A stretch of DNA of 64,000 nucleotides from Chloroflexota bacterium (GCA_028874075.1 JAPPLU010000092.1:54594-118593), one strand, 5' to 3'. Positions 54,108 through 63,574 are shown, counted from the first letter of the stretch. Notes: generated from the letters alone by a model not told the origin. Program-made: numbers and translations.

Positions 54108-55280
54108 CTAAATTGGACCATCGGGCTCAAGCCCCAGAATCACTCGGCCGAACTGCTGGCCGCCCAGGTCCATAATCAGCCCGTCACGGTGCGCAACCGC
54201 CTGGGCATCCCGGTGAAACCGCTGCAAGGGTTCCGAATCAAACAGTGCGTGGCCCCCGCTCAGGTCGAACAGGCGGTTGACGGCCTGCAATCCCAGTTGG
54301 GTACAGAATGCCTTGTCCCGCCGAAATTTGGCCCGCTCCAGGGTAGTGAACGGTTCTCCATCTCGGCCCTTCCTCAGTGTTTCAGCCACATCCTGTTCCA
54401 TCAGGGCCGCCGCCGCGTCAATCTCTGCGCAGGCCTGGGACAAGCGCAGGTGAATGGCGGACGAATCGGCAGTCCGTCCAGGTCCTGAAGTCCCCGACAG
54501 CCTGAAAACAAACTCGTCGGCCATTCCCTTGGCGAGACCGATCATGGGCGCCACCAAGTCCCATCCCAGCAACACCGGGATGGGCACACGATAACGGCTC
54601 TGCCCGTGCAGCTCCCAGGCGCTCAGGTCACTATCCCCGGCAGTGGAGACCTCCAGCGCCCGATGGGCGGGGATAAATGCGTCCTCAACTTCGATATTCT
54701 TGCTTCCGGTTCCCCGGAGGCCCGAGACAAACCAGTTGTCTACGATCCGGTATTTTCCCTTGGGCACTAGAACCCAGTTGCGTTGGCCGATACCAGCCAC
54801 GCCCAGCATTATCCAGTCGGCCGAGTCGCAGCCGCTGGAAAATTCCCACTCTCCCGTAAGGCGGTATCCTCCCTCCACCGGAATGCAGGTGGACCTGCCA
54901 GGACTGAGGGAGCTCGAGCAGAGCGCGTCCGGCCCATCTCCGAATACCTCTTCCTGTGCCTGTAGCGGCCAGTACCCCACCAGCCACGAGTGGGCCACCC
55001 ACAAGGAGTAGCACCAGGACGTGGAAGCGCAGCCTCGGGCCAATTCAATGCCAACTTCGTGCCCGACGCCGTAATCGACGCCCAGTCCACCAAATCTCCT
55101 GGGAACACCAATGAGGTTCAGGCCCGCTTCTTTCATCTCCCGAACTGATTCGGCGGGGACGCGGCGCATTTCTTCGGTCAGGCGCGCTCGGTCTTTAAGC
55201 ACTGGCGCAAGCTCAACCGCCCTCTTCAGCAGACTATCTCGGGACAGTTCCCGGGTGGGGGTTACGGGTTTGGCAGTCAT
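54108..55280 (-). CDS. Acyl-CoA dehydrogenase-fold flavin monooxygenase (HsaA-like)
   Basis: A 390-residue protein of the acyl-CoA dehydrogenase fold. The N-terminal helical part (EEMRRVPAESVREMKEAGL, VPRRFGGLGVDY) and the middle sheet (SSLSPGRSTCIPVEGGYRLTG, EWEFSSGCDSADW) resemble HsaA/HpaH-type reduced-flavin-dependent hydroxylases, such as those acting on phenols or thiophenes, more than true acyl-CoA dehydrogenases. The catalytic Glu of the latter is not evident. No flavin reductase partner is nearby. It lies alone on the minus strand. Confidence 0.8.
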   Translation of the reverse strand: MTAKPVTPTRELSRDSLLKRAVELAPVLKDRARLTEEMRRVPAESVREMKEAGLNLIGVPRRFGGLGVDYGVGHEVGIELARGCASTSWCYSLWVAHSWLVGYWPLQAQEEVFGDGPDALCSSSLSPGRSTCIPVEGGYRLTGEWEFSSGCDSADWIMLGVAGIGQRNWVLVPKGKYRIVDNWFVSGLRGTGSKNIEVEDAFIPAHRALEVSTAGDSDLSAWELHGQSRYRVPIPVLLGWDLVAPMIGLAKGMADEFVFRLSGTSGPGRTADSSAIHLRLSQACAEIDAAAALMEQDVAETLRKGRDGEPFTTLERAKFRRDKAFCTQLGLQAVNRLFDLSGGHALFDSEPLQRFHRDAQAVAHRDGLIMDLGGQQFGRVILGLEPDGPI

Positions 55281-55382
55281 AAAGCACCCTTTCGAAAGTG
55301 GATTTGGGCTGCCGGAAAATCAATTGTTCCGGCCCAATACTACAGTCGACGGATGCTAAGGGCAATGGAGAAAAGCGCCCGG

Positions 55383-56198
55383 TTACTTCTGCTCGTCCTG
55401 GTCCAGTCGTTCCGAGAGGCGGTTAAGAGCCTCCTGGGTGGCACGAATCTCCCGTAGAAGCTGATCACTGGATGGAGGAGACTGCAATTCCTCGAGGCGC
55501 TCACGCTTGGCCTCGTCGAGGTTGTTGATAATGATGGCTATGAACATATTGATTACTACAAAGGTTCCCAGGACCACAAAGCTCACAAAGTAAATCCAGG
55601 CCAGGGGGTGCCGTTCCATGGCCCTGTTCATTACCTCCGTCCACCCTTCAAGGGTGATAATGTTGAACAGGGTAAGCAGGGAAATACCCAGATTCCTCCA
55701 GTTCTCAGGGTCATGCTCGTGGAAAAGGTGGTATCCCATTATCGCGTAGATGTAGACCACTATGCTCATCAGCAGGATGACGTGGACTACGCTGGGAATC
55801 GAACGCACCAGGGCCGCCACTATCAACCGCAGATCCTGAATGGCCGACACCAGCCGCACTATCCGCAGCAGCCGGGCCAGACGGGCCACCATGGCAAACT
55901 GCCCGGTTGCTGGCACCAGGGCAAAGACGATGACCAGAAAGTCAAACACATTCCAGCCGTCCAGGAAGTACCGGTGGGAGCGGGGGAAGTGGGCCAGAAG
56001 CTTGATGGCCGCTTCAACTATGAAGATGCCCAGGGCTATCTGATTGCCCCAGTGCATGAATCCCCCATACTTCTCGACTAAGCTGGGGGAGGTCTCCAGC
56101 CCCAGCAGTACGCCGTTAGCAACAATTACACCGATGATGAAGTATTCCAGGGAGTGGGAGTTGGCAAGCCGTGAGGCAAGTTCAACCAGTCGTGTCAT
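55383..56198 (-). CDS. Single-domain voltage-gated cation channel (BacNav-like)
   Basis: A 271-residue six-helix ion-transport protein. S1 is near YFIIGVIVANGVLLGLE, and the S4 voltage sensor ARLARLLRIVRL has Arg every third residue. The pore helix and filter are TLFNIITLEGWTEVM, where the filter TLEGW resembles the TLESW of NaChBac-type sodium channels. S6 is FVVINMFIAIIINNLDEAK, followed by a coiled-coil-like tail (RERLEELQ...ATQEALNRLSERLDQ) that would tetramerise it. Four subunits would make a channel; sodium selectivity is likely but the Ser to Gly change could alter it. Confidence 0.9.
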   Translation of the reverse strand: MTRLVELASRLANSHSLEYFIIGVIVANGVLLGLETSPSLVEKYGGFMHWGNQIALGIFIVEAAIKLLAHFPRSHRYFLDGWNVFDFLVIVFALVPATGQFAMVARLARLLRIVRLVSAIQDLRLIVAALVRSIPSVVHVILLMSIVVYIYAIMGYHLFHEHDPENWRNLGISLLTLFNIITLEGWTEVMNRAMERHPLAWIYFVSFVVLGTFVVINMFIAIIINNLDEAKRERLEELQSPPSSDQLLREIRATQEALNRLSERLDQDEQK

Positions 56199-56489
56199 GG
56201 GTGGTGAATGGCGCTTTCAGTCGCTGAACTGTTTTTTTGGGATTGGTTGCCATGCCCGGGACGCAAAACCTGTCCAGCCATCCGCTGGCCGGCGGTACGC
56301 AGCCAAAGCGGAAACAGTTTAGCATACCGTTCCGGCACCCAGTCACCTTACGACGGCCCAATGTCCCAGTACACCATAGTGGCAGTCCGACTGGGAAAAC
56401 GGAACGCCGCCCCTCTCCGGTAGGGGGTCCTCTAGGCAAACCGAGTTCAGCTTAGGTCGAAGGTTCTCTTCTCCGGGCGGTGCCGGTTA

Positions 56490-58019
56490 TTACTCGTCCT
56501 CGTACCAACCCGACGCAAAAATGTACCCGTCGTGCAGCACGGCAAAGGTGTGTTTCCGCTGGTTTTCGCCTGTATCGGGATTTACTATAACGTAACTCGA
56601 CCAACTACCTGACTCAGTGGCCGACAGCAAATCATCACCGTAGAAGTAACCCGTGGCATCCACCCTCTGGCTAGGGTCTCTGCCCCTCAGTGCAGGGTTT
56701 TGATGGCCTATGGTGACGCCGGTCTCCGCATCAACAATGAAGGCGTACCATTGGCCGTCCACACTTTCCTCCCTGTTGTAATAGGCCAGCGTTTGTTCCA
56801 GGCCCAACGCGTTATAAAGGTTGATGGCCTGTTGCACCACAGACCTGGTGTAGGCTTCCACCTCGGTCTTCCTGGGGCCTTCCTCGTACCAGCCCGAGCC
56901 GAACACAATGCCGTCGTGGAGCACCATCATGGAATGCTTGGTTTCCAGAGAGCCCGTGGCCGGATTGGGAAAAGTATACTCGAACCAGCCTCCGTCTTCG
57001 TCGGCAGATGCGGCAACGGCAGCACCGGCGGGGTAACCGTTGGGACCAGTCACTTTCGAATTGTGTGTGCCTGCCTGGTCGGGATCAGCGCCGTGGGCAA
57101 TCAGGTTGCCGGTCTCGGTGTCGCCCAGGAACATATACCACTGACCATCGACACTCGATGGCGAGTTATAGTAGGCCAGGGTTTGTTCCAGCCCAACAGC
57201 GTTATAAAGGTTGATGGATTGCTGCACGTAAGCCCTGGTATAAGCTGGAGCATCGGTCTTGCTGGGGCCCTGCTCGTACCAGCCTGAACCAAACATTATT
57301 CCGTCGTGGCTGACCATCCAGGAATGTTTGGTTTCCGCGGCGCCGGTTGCCAGGTTGGGAAAAGTGTAGTCGAACCACTCACCGTCCTCGTCGGCGACGG
57401 CGTAGACCGCGGCCCCGGAGGGGTACCCGTTCGGACCAAGGATGTCGTTAACATTTTTGCCGACCTGGGACTTGTCGGCATGGGCCACCATGATCTCGTT
57501 CTCGTCAACTATGAACATGTACCACTGGCCGTCGACGCTCTCAGGCGAGTTGTAGTAGGTGACGGTGGCTTCCATCCCTTCCGTCTCGTACATCTTTATT
57601 GCGGCCCGCACAAAATACTTGGTAAATTCTTCTGGCATCCACCGTGGCGGCGCGGGCGACTCTTCCTCCAATTCTTCCAGGACTCTCTGCAGTTCCAGGA
57701 AATCAATGGCGGCCGCCTCGCCTGCCGGACCTGCCGGGCCCGATGGACCCATGGGTCCTGCCGTGCCTGCCGCACCCGTCTGTCCTGCTGGCCCGGCCGG
57801 TCCTTCCGGCCCAATGCGGCCCCGGGGCCCTGCCGGGCCCGCCGGGCCACCAAGCCCCGGCGACCCTTGAGGACCAGCCGGCCCGGCCATCCCGGGGTCG
57901 CCCATCACACCTTGAATCCCCGGTGGCCCCTGCTGCCCGGCGGGGCCGGTGGCACCCTGGCAGGCCGCCAGGGTGAGCATCAGAACAATCATCAGGAAAA
58001 CTGTGAGAAAGGGGCGCAT
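56490..58019 (-). CDS. Collagen-like lipoprotein with three Cache-type repeats
   Basis: A 509-residue exported protein. Residues 1-20 are a lipoprotein signal (LTLAACQG, Cys20). Residues 22 to about 101 are Gly-X-Y collagen-like triplets rich in GPAGPAG. A short acidic helix (VLEELEEE) follows, then three repeats of about 110-130 residues, each with [23 protein letters not shown], [15 protein letters not shown] and [24 protein letters not shown] segments, like single Cache (sCache_2) sensor domains. There is no membrane helix or signalling output domain. The start at 58019 follows GGGGAGGTAGTC; an in-frame start at 58163 would place the signal internally and is rejected. Confidence 0.85.
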   Translation of the reverse strand: MRPFLTVFLMIVLMLTLAACQGATGPAGQQGPPGIQGVMGDPGMAGPAGPQGSPGLGGPAGPAGPRGRIGPEGPAGPAGQTGAAGTAGPMGPSGPAGPAGEAAAIDFLELQRVLEELEEESPAPPRWMPEEFTKYFVRAAIKMYETEGMEATVTYYNSPESVDGQWYMFIVDENEIMVAHADKSQVGKNVNDILGPNGYPSGAAVYAVADEDGEWFDYTFPNLATGAAETKHSWMVSHDGIMFGSGWYEQGPSKTDAPAYTRAYVQQSINLYNAVGLEQTLAYYNSPSSVDGQWYMFLGDTETGNLIAHGADPDQAGTHNSKVTGPNGYPAGAAVAASADEDGGWFEYTFPNPATGSLETKHSMMVLHDGIVFGSGWYEEGPRKTEVEAYTRSVVQQAINLYNALGLEQTLAYYNREESVDGQWYAFIVDAETGVTIGHQNPALRGRDPSQRVDATGYFYGDDLLSATESGSWSSYVIVNPDTGENQRKHTFAVLHDGYIFASGWYEDE

Positions 58020-58227
58020 GACTACCTCCCCTGCCAAGTCTTGCTCAATGTCAAGATTAGCAAACTTTCGCTGTTTTCGGCAGGCTTTCCGAGCTGTTGG
58101 GAAGACTCTCGCGGCAAATGGATTGGTTCCTGGACTAGGCAAAGACAGATGCCTACGGAACATGCTTCATTTCAATCCTTTGGGAAACCCACCAGAGCAG
58201 CCTGACCCTGAGCAGCCAAATACAAAA

Positions 58228-58251
58228 TCGGGGCCGGGTTGTCGGCCCCGA
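58228..58251 (-). terminator. Intrinsic terminator of the LLM gene at 58297
   Basis: TCGGGGCCG (58228-58236) pairs perfectly with CGGCCCCGA (58243-58251) over six bases. On the minus strand TTTTGTATTT follows. It lies 45 bases after the LLM stop. Confidence 0.85.
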
Positions 58252-58296
58252 GACAAAATGCCTGTTCGCTCTGGGTCAAGTTCCCAAGTAATGGGG

Positions 58297-59361
58297 CTAC
58301 CACGACTTCAATACGGGCAACACCTCATCAGCAAATAGCTTCAGACCTCTTTCCGCTACCTCAGGAGGTGTGCCGCCAAAGCGGAATGCGACATTCAGCT
58401 CAAACTCTCCCAGCAGCTCCTTGCGGTCCTCCAGGCCCCGCAGGATTTTGTCAGGCGTGCCCCAGCTTGCGGCCTTCATAAACCCTTCCACCGCCCCTTC
58501 CAGCCCGGCGGCTCGGGCGATTTCCGCCTTCTGCTGGTAGGCGCCATAACCCTTCACATCGCGGAAGTGGTCGCCCAGAAACTCGTAGTGGTGGAAGTTG
58601 CTCTCCACGAACTTGCCCTGGTACCGGCGGGCCTCCTCCTCGCACTGGGCCAGGTCTTCGCCGCAAATGACAAACTCGGTAATCATCAGCGCCGGCGGCT
58701 CCGTGCCGTGGAACTCCCGGTGCAGGGCGCGCCCCCGCTCGATGCCCGGCATCCGCATCTCCCAGGGCCGGTCGGCAAACATGATGATGTGAGCTCCCAG
58801 TTGCGCCGCCGACATTACCGACTCGTCGCTGGCGGCTACGGCGTAGATACGCCCGTCAAAGGAGTGCTGGGGCCGGGGCCGTATTGGCGTCCGCGCCTGC
58901 GGATAGTAGGGCCCGTCGCCCTCGATGTACCCCGTCCGGAGGGCCTCCACGATCATGGGCGCCGCCTCGTCAAAGCGGTCGCGCGACTCGTCCATGCTGA
59001 TGCCGAAGGTCTCGAACTCCCGCCGGGCCAGGCCCCTGCCAAAGCCCAGCCGCAGCCGTCCGCCGCTAAGCATGTCCAGGACCGCGGCGTTTTCCGCCAC
59101 CCGCAACGGGTTGTGCCAGGGCAGGATCACCGCCGCCGTCCCCACGTCAATGTCCGGGTGTTTCGCCGCCAGGTGGGTCATCAGCTGCAGGTTGTCCGGC
59201 ACGAATGAGTAGTCGTTGAAGTGGTGCTCGGCCGACCACAGGCAGTCAAACCCCGAGTCTGCCGCCATCTCCGCCAGCCTGAGTTCCTCCTCCCACATCT
59301 GCCCGTCCGAACCCTCTTCCCAGCCATAGCTGGAAAAGATCATCATCATTCCCACGTCCAT
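58297..59361 (-). CDS. LLM-class flavin-dependent oxidoreductase
   Basis: A 354-residue luciferase-like protein. Landmarks are DVGMMMIFSSYGWEEGSDG, SGFDCLWSAEHHFNDYSF, GTAAVILPWHNPLRVAENA and GRLRLGFGRGLARREFETF. LMITEFVICGEDLAQCEEEA is the usual late helix. It uses FMN or F420, undetermined. It is the fourth LLM in the window, 79 nt downstream of an SDR gene on the same strand. Ribosome site GGAAGGAGCAGCGCG. Confidence 0.9.
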   Translation of the reverse strand: MDVGMMMIFSSYGWEEGSDGQMWEEELRLAEMAADSGFDCLWSAEHHFNDYSFVPDNLQLMTHLAAKHPDIDVGTAAVILPWHNPLRVAENAAVLDMLSGGRLRLGFGRGLARREFETFGISMDESRDRFDEAAPMIVEALRTGYIEGDGPYYPQARTPIRPRPQHSFDGRIYAVAASDESVMSAAQLGAHIIMFADRPWEMRMPGIERGRALHREFHGTEPPALMITEFVICGEDLAQCEEEARRYQGKFVESNFHHYEFLGDHFRDVKGYGAYQQKAEIARAAGLEGAVEGFMKAASWGTPDKILRGLEDRKELLGEFELNVAFRFGGTPPEVAERGLKLFADEVLPVLKSW

Positions 59362-59440
59362 CGCGCTGCTCCTTCCCTCTGTTAAAAAAGTCCCCTCCCT
59401 CTTGACGGGGGAGGGTTAGGGTGGGGGTGAGGCACTTTCC

Positions 59441-60277
59441 TCAGTAAGCCGGCTTGGCCGCGTACGGCGTCAACTGTATCTCGTGGCTCCAGCACGACCT
59501 GTCCTGGGTGTGCAGGTAGTAGAAGGCGTCGGCAATGGCGACGGGATTAACCAGCAGTTCCGGGTCCTGTCCCGCCCGGGCCCGCGTCCCTGGCGAGTCG
59601 ATGGTTCCGTCAATGACCACGTTGGCTACGTGTACTCCGTACTCCGAGTACTCTTCCGTCAGCGCCTGGGACAGGGTGCGCATCATCACCCGGGGATAGT
59701 ACAGAGACTGGCCCGTGTACCGTTTCCGCCCCCGCAGCGACGCCGGGTTGTTGGAGAAGAGGATGGAGCCCTCGCCCCGCTCCCGCATGGCCGGCAGCAC
59801 CTCCTTGGCCACCAGGAAGGGGCCGCTGCTGGAGATGTGCTGGGCCGTCTCGAACATCTCGTATGGCATGTGCTCCAGCAGTTCCATTTCCGGCGGCAGG
59901 TCGCGCCCCTCCAGGTACCCGGCGTTATACACCAGCACCAGGGGATCGCCGGCCTCGGCCCGTATCTGGGCAAAGGCCTCGGAAATGGACTCCCCCGACG
60001 CCAGGTCCAGTTCCACAATCAAAGTGTCGCCACCCTGCTCCCGGATGGCAGCGTCCAGCGACGCGGCGTTGGCGGCGTTGCGGGTGGTCAGCACCGTCAA
60101 AAACCCCTCCTGGGCAAACTTCTGCGCAATAGCGCCCCCCACGCCGAATCGAATCCCCACGGGCAGGTCGCTATCATCAATAGCCCCCCCATGAATCATC
60201 TGCGTATTCCGCCCATCAGCCTGCCACTTGGAAGTAGCGCCAATAACAACGGCTACGGGTTTGGTGTTGGTGGTCAT
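59441..60277 (-). CDS. Atypical SDR-fold oxidoreductase
   Basis: A 278-residue SDR-like protein. The first strand VVIGATSKWQ starts the Rossmann fold, but about 24 residues separate GATS from the rest of the glycine motif (RFGVGGAIAQKFAQEG). NNPAS is present. At the place of the active-site YxxxK the sequence is RYTGQSLYYPRVMM, with no Lys four residues after the Tyr. It may thus be inactive as a classical SDR, or use another residue (Arg). The ATG at 60277 is preceded by GGAGCC; a longer start runs into the ptuB gene end. Substrate unknown. Confidence 0.75.
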   Translation of the reverse strand: MTTNTKPVAVVIGATSKWQADGRNTQMIHGGAIDDSDLPVGIRFGVGGAIAQKFAQEGFLTVLTTRNAANAASLDAAIREQGGDTLIVELDLASGESISEAFAQIRAEAGDPLVLVYNAGYLEGRDLPPEMELLEHMPYEMFETAQHISSSGPFLVAKEVLPAMRERGEGSILFSNNPASLRGRKRYTGQSLYYPRVMMRTLSQALTEEYSEYGVHVANVVIDGTIDSPGTRARAGQDPELLVNPVAIADAFYYLHTQDRSCWSHEIQLTPYAAKPAY

Positions 60278-60314
60278 GGTTATGGCTCCTTTAGTGGAGG
60301 TGGAGTGCAATTTA

Positions 60315-60971
60315 CTATTCGGGTCTTTGGATTCCACGCTCCGTAATTTGGGCTAACAAGAAATGTCTACATGCTGAAGCAAATTCACCTTCCGAGGCCG
60401 TAAACCGATCGATCTCAAACCAAAGGGCACACAACGCAGCAGACTCGCTAGCCGCGCGACCCACAAGTTCTAAGAGTCTATACAGGCCTTCTAACACCTC
60501 TTTGCGGGCAAAGAGAAGGTCCTTCCTATTTAAGTCTAACAAGGTAATTGTTAGTTGGGCTCTGGGCCCACCACGCGGTAACGCCAGCGGTCCTGCAAAT
60601 ACAACCTCTTCCTCGACATTTTCTACGTAAGGGTCCAACAGAGGGCATTCCGGACTGTCATAATCGCTCTTTTTCGTGTTACATCTGGGGCAAGCGATCG
60701 TTAAGTTTCCCCATTCACAAACCAATTCTGGATGCTTGCGCTTAGGTAATTTGTGCTCAATGTGGGTGTAGGCAACATCGTTGATAAGTCCTTCACAATA
60801 TGCGCACTTCGAGTTCGTCTCTAACTCCAATTCGGAACGTATGTCAGGATGGGTGTAAGGGCGAGGCTCATTTCCAGATGGATTATTGCACCATTCAATG
60901 TATTGTGCAGTCCACTCTTCGCATTTTTCAGCAAGGATTTGAGGCCTCGTTCGATTAGTCAGGCGGATCAC
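60315..60971 (-). CDS. ptuB: Septu defence HNH nuclease PtuB-like
   Basis: A 218-residue HNH endonuclease-type protein. The zinc/HNH core is CAYCEGLINDVAYTHIEHK, then ELVCEWGNLTIACPRCNTKKSD, with two CxxC pairs and the H-N-H order (HIEH, WGN, NTKK). The N-terminal helix (AEKCEEWTAQYIEW) and the CAYCE motif match PtuB of Septu. It starts with GTG 12 nt after the ptuA stop. Lower GC than the genes beside it suggests transfer. PtuB cleaves nucleic acid in the PtuA-PtuB complex. Confidence 0.8.
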   Translation of the reverse strand: MIRLTNRTRPQILAEKCEEWTAQYIEWCNNPSGNEPRPYTHPDIRSELELETNSKCAYCEGLINDVAYTHIEHKLPKRKHPELVCEWGNLTIACPRCNTKKSDYDSPECPLLDPYVENVEEEVVFAGPLALPRGGPRAQLTITLLDLNRKDLLFARKEVLEGLYRLLELVGRAASESAALCALWFEIDRFTASEGEFASACRHFLLAQITERGIQRPE

Positions 60972-60983
60972 GCTTCTCGCTAC

Positions 60984-62201
60984 CTATCCCTTACTGCTGG
61001 CGGGCAGAAGCCGGTCTATAACTTCTGGAAACAGATGACCCAAGCCGATGGAGTTAAGCTGATTCCTGAGGGAAGCCAAAAGTTCTGCAGTTATCTCTTT
61101 GCCGATGACTGAGGATACTATGTTGTCGACTTCGTCTTCTACCCAAAGGGGGACAGGGAACGGAACGCCAAGTACATCAGTCAGAACTCTATTCGCGGTG
61201 CCAGAGCGATCAACATCGGGCAAGGTAGCGGACACCACCTTTCCATCATTGAAATCCAATACAATTACGTTGGAATCCCTCACTGAAGTCACAACGAATG
61301 GATTGTGGGTTGCAATAATAAACTGAGCCTGTGGGAACGCTGAGAGAAGGCCAGGCAATACTGTCCGCTGCAGGCTTGGATGAAGATGATTCTCGGGTTC
61401 ATCCATTACGACTGCAAACTGTGGACTTGACCGAGACCTCATATAGACCTGCCAGGAGACGTCTATAAGTGCCGCGATGCCGCCTGAAGCGGCGTCTAAA
61501 GAAAAGTCTCCAGTGCCGGTTTCCAGAATCACCTCTGGCATTCTTATGGTAATCCTTCGGAAGTCGAGACTCGAAGGAAGTACCTTGCTGAGCACTTCTG
61601 AGAATCCTTCAAATGTATTTTGAGATTCGAAATTAGGTTCAACTACCTCGTTCCCGTAACCAAACATGGCAAGAGAAATCAGTGCCGCCTTTAGCCTGTG
61701 ACTCGGAGATTGAATACGTGCATTAGGTTGGTAGAACTGCCGAATGCTGTTCAAGTATTGGTCAAACAGTTCATTGCCCGCCTGGATTTGAGTAGGTATC
61801 TCAGATACTGCTTGGTAGGAGTAAACTGGGCGATGAGATGTAATGTAAACGCCGTCCACGTGCTCCGAACCTTGGATTCGTACTTGGACAGTTGCCCCTT
61901 CAGTAGGTACTTGTAGGTCAGCCACGCGGCCAGAACTGTACGTGAGTGACCCCACTGTAACATTGCTTTCAGGAACATCAGCGAAAAATCCAGAATAGTA
62001 TCTACGTGCGCCGCGCCTATCGATACGAAGAGTTCCAATAAACACAGGCGACCACCCGAAGTGTTGACTCAAGATGCTAAGCAACGTGGTTTTGCCTGAT
62101 CCATTGGCACCGGTTACTATAGTGGCTCTGGGGTGAAAATCAATATTAACTAAACCAAACTGGCGCCAACTCCCCACGGCAAGTGCAGAGAATGTGGTCA
62201 T
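60984..62201 (-). CDS. ptuA: Septu defence AAA/ABC-type ATPase PtuA-like
   Basis: A 405-residue SMC/ABC-like ATPase. Walker A is VTGANGSGKTTLL (about residues 30-42), Walker B with the catalytic Glu is FAVVMDEPENHLHPSLQ, and an ATHNPF switch-His segment follows. The ABC signature is in LDAASGGIAALIDVSW. The C-terminal tail (after VLGVPFPVPLWVEDEV) has no enzyme motif, as in PtuA rather than OLD nucleases, whose Toprim domain is absent. Together with the HNH gene next to it this makes a Septu antiphage system; no retron reverse transcriptase is present. Confidence 0.8.
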   Translation of the reverse strand: MTTFSALAVGSWRQFGLVNIDFHPRATIVTGANGSGKTTLLSILSQHFGWSPVFIGTLRIDRRGARRYYSGFFADVPESNVTVGSLTYSSGRVADLQVPTEGATVQVRIQGSEHVDGVYITSHRPVYSYQAVSEIPTQIQAGNELFDQYLNSIRQFYQPNARIQSPSHRLKAALISLAMFGYGNEVVEPNFESQNTFEGFSEVLSKVLPSSLDFRRITIRMPEVILETGTGDFSLDAASGGIAALIDVSWQVYMRSRSSPQFAVVMDEPENHLHPSLQRTVLPGLLSAFPQAQFIIATHNPFVVTSVRDSNVIVLDFNDGKVVSATLPDVDRSGTANRVLTDVLGVPFPVPLWVEDEVDNIVSSVIGKEITAELLASLRNQLNSIGLGHLFPEVIDRLLPASSKG

Positions 62202-62539
62202 AATTGGCCCCTGTCGGTATTGAATTCGTTATGCATTTTGAATGGCAACTCATAGCAAACTGGATGATATTCGAGGAAGTGGCGCAGACTATCAATTGAT
62301 TTGACGTTAGGATAGTTGGAGAAACCGTTTAGCAAAGTGCCTCGTCATAGCCTTTGCAGTCCCGGAGTATACCTTAAGATTACCCCGATCGCTCCAGAGC
62401 CTACTATGATTTACGCAGAAGATTCCCTAGAATCTAGCCAACAGATGGTGGGGATCGAAAGCCATGTACTAGGCTTCGTCACCAGTTGAACTAGTGACCA
62501 ATCTAACTAAATGATACTGCACCTCATCCTCTCACCCCC
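62202..62539. other. Gap upstream of the Septu genes
   Basis: About 340 bases, relatively AT-rich, between the DUF1801 gene and ptuA. No gene, repeat or clear RNA is seen. A promoter for ptuA on the minus strand is expected but no good -35/-10 pair stands out. Confidence 0.45.
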
Positions 62540-63010
62540 CTAAAACCCATCCCACCCCGGCGCCCGCGCCGCCTGCCTCACCCACTCCCCCATCTGCGCC
62601 TCGTCCATACCGTCCTCAAAGATATGATAGTAGCGGGCGTCCGGGTCCTTTGAGTCCACCGGGGGCAGGGGGTCCAGCGACTTGCCGTTCAGGAAGGTTA
62701 CCTTCACGTAACGGGCGAAGACGTGGTAGCTGATGAACCATCCCTGGCCCTCCACGCCGTAGAAGGGCGAGTTCCACCGTACCGCCTTGCGCACGTCGGG
62801 CACCGTCCGGACAATCAGAGCGTCCAGGGTGCGGCCCACGTCACGCTTCCACTCGGGCATATTGGCAATGTACATCTGCACCGGCCCGTCGCCGTCCCCC
62901 TTGGCAATCTGCGGGTTGCCGCCGGACAGTATCGCCACGCCGTTTTCGTTCACTGGCAGGGGCGGTCTTTCTTTGGCCCTGGTAGTCTGTCTGGGTTTCT
63001 TCTCAGGCAT
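62540..63010 (-). CDS. DUF1801-family protein
   Basis: A 156-residue protein of the DUF1801 (YdhG-like) group. After a basic N-terminus and a Gly/Asn stretch come VQMYIANMPEWKRDVGRTLD, VRKAVRWNSPFYGVEGQGWF and ARYVKVTFLNGKSLDPLPP, ending in MGEWVRQAARAPGWDGF. The WNSPFY-like core is the family signature. Function is unknown; the fold is a small alpha/beta domain. Confidence 0.8.
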   Translation of the reverse strand: MPEKKPRQTTRAKERPPLPVNENGVAILSGGNPQIAKGDGDGPVQMYIANMPEWKRDVGRTLDALIVRTVPDVRKAVRWNSPFYGVEGQGWFISYHVFARYVKVTFLNGKSLDPLPPVDSKDPDARYYHIFEDGMDEAQMGEWVRQAARAPGWDGF

Positions 63011-63170
63011 TTTCTAAACTCCGGACAACGCCCAAGGGCGAATTGCAGGTCTAAGATCTGGGTTGAATTTGGTGGGCCTGAGCGTACCATACTGCGGACT
63101 TTTCGGTGGGAGGTCCTGATCTAAGAAGCGTCTTTCAGACACGGATAACCCTTTGCTTCCCCGGCCCGCT

Positions 63171-63464
63171 TTACCACCGGAAAGACTCCTCCCAATATAC
63201 CTGGGCAGGCAGCCTGTAGCGGATCCTTGTCTTTTCCAGCACTGAGGCCTCTAACAGCGACGCAAACCTGGTGAGGTTCGAGTTCCCGGTACTCTCTCGG
63301 CCCAGTTCGGCGAAAAGGCTCTCATGCCTCTCATTCATCCGAAAGCTGAACAAGGTCCCAAGTCTAGGGGCGGGAGGGTACATCATATAGACTAAGCCAG
63401 ATACCCCGGCCGGAACGAGGAAAGCCGTCGTGTAATCCGTGTTGGGACGGACCCCGCCTGCCAT
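63171..63464 (-). CDS. Small hypothetical protein
   Basis: A 97-residue open frame with VPAGVSGLVYMMYPPAPRLG and a helical C-terminal part (FASLLEASVLEKTRIRYRLP). No domain, ribosome site or partner supports it. It may be a remnant of a longer gene or simply an open frame by chance. Confidence 0.25.
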   Translation of the reverse strand: MAGGVRPNTDYTTAFLVPAGVSGLVYMMYPPAPRLGTLFSFRMNERHESLFAELGRESTGNSNLTRFASLLEASVLEKTRIRYRLPAQVYWEESFRW

Positions 63465-63574
63465 TAGCTGGAGGCCGGGGGCTGCCGGAAGCGCCGGTCT
63501 AGGCGACCTTGCCGATTCCGAATATCCTCGTGGAACAGGCCGGGCAGTTACCTCGTAGCCAGTCTACCGTTTGG

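Noticed and set aside
62202..62539. Retron RNA upstream of the Septu genes
   Set aside because: No reverse transcriptase gene is present and no paired inverted repeats of a retron RNA are visible.
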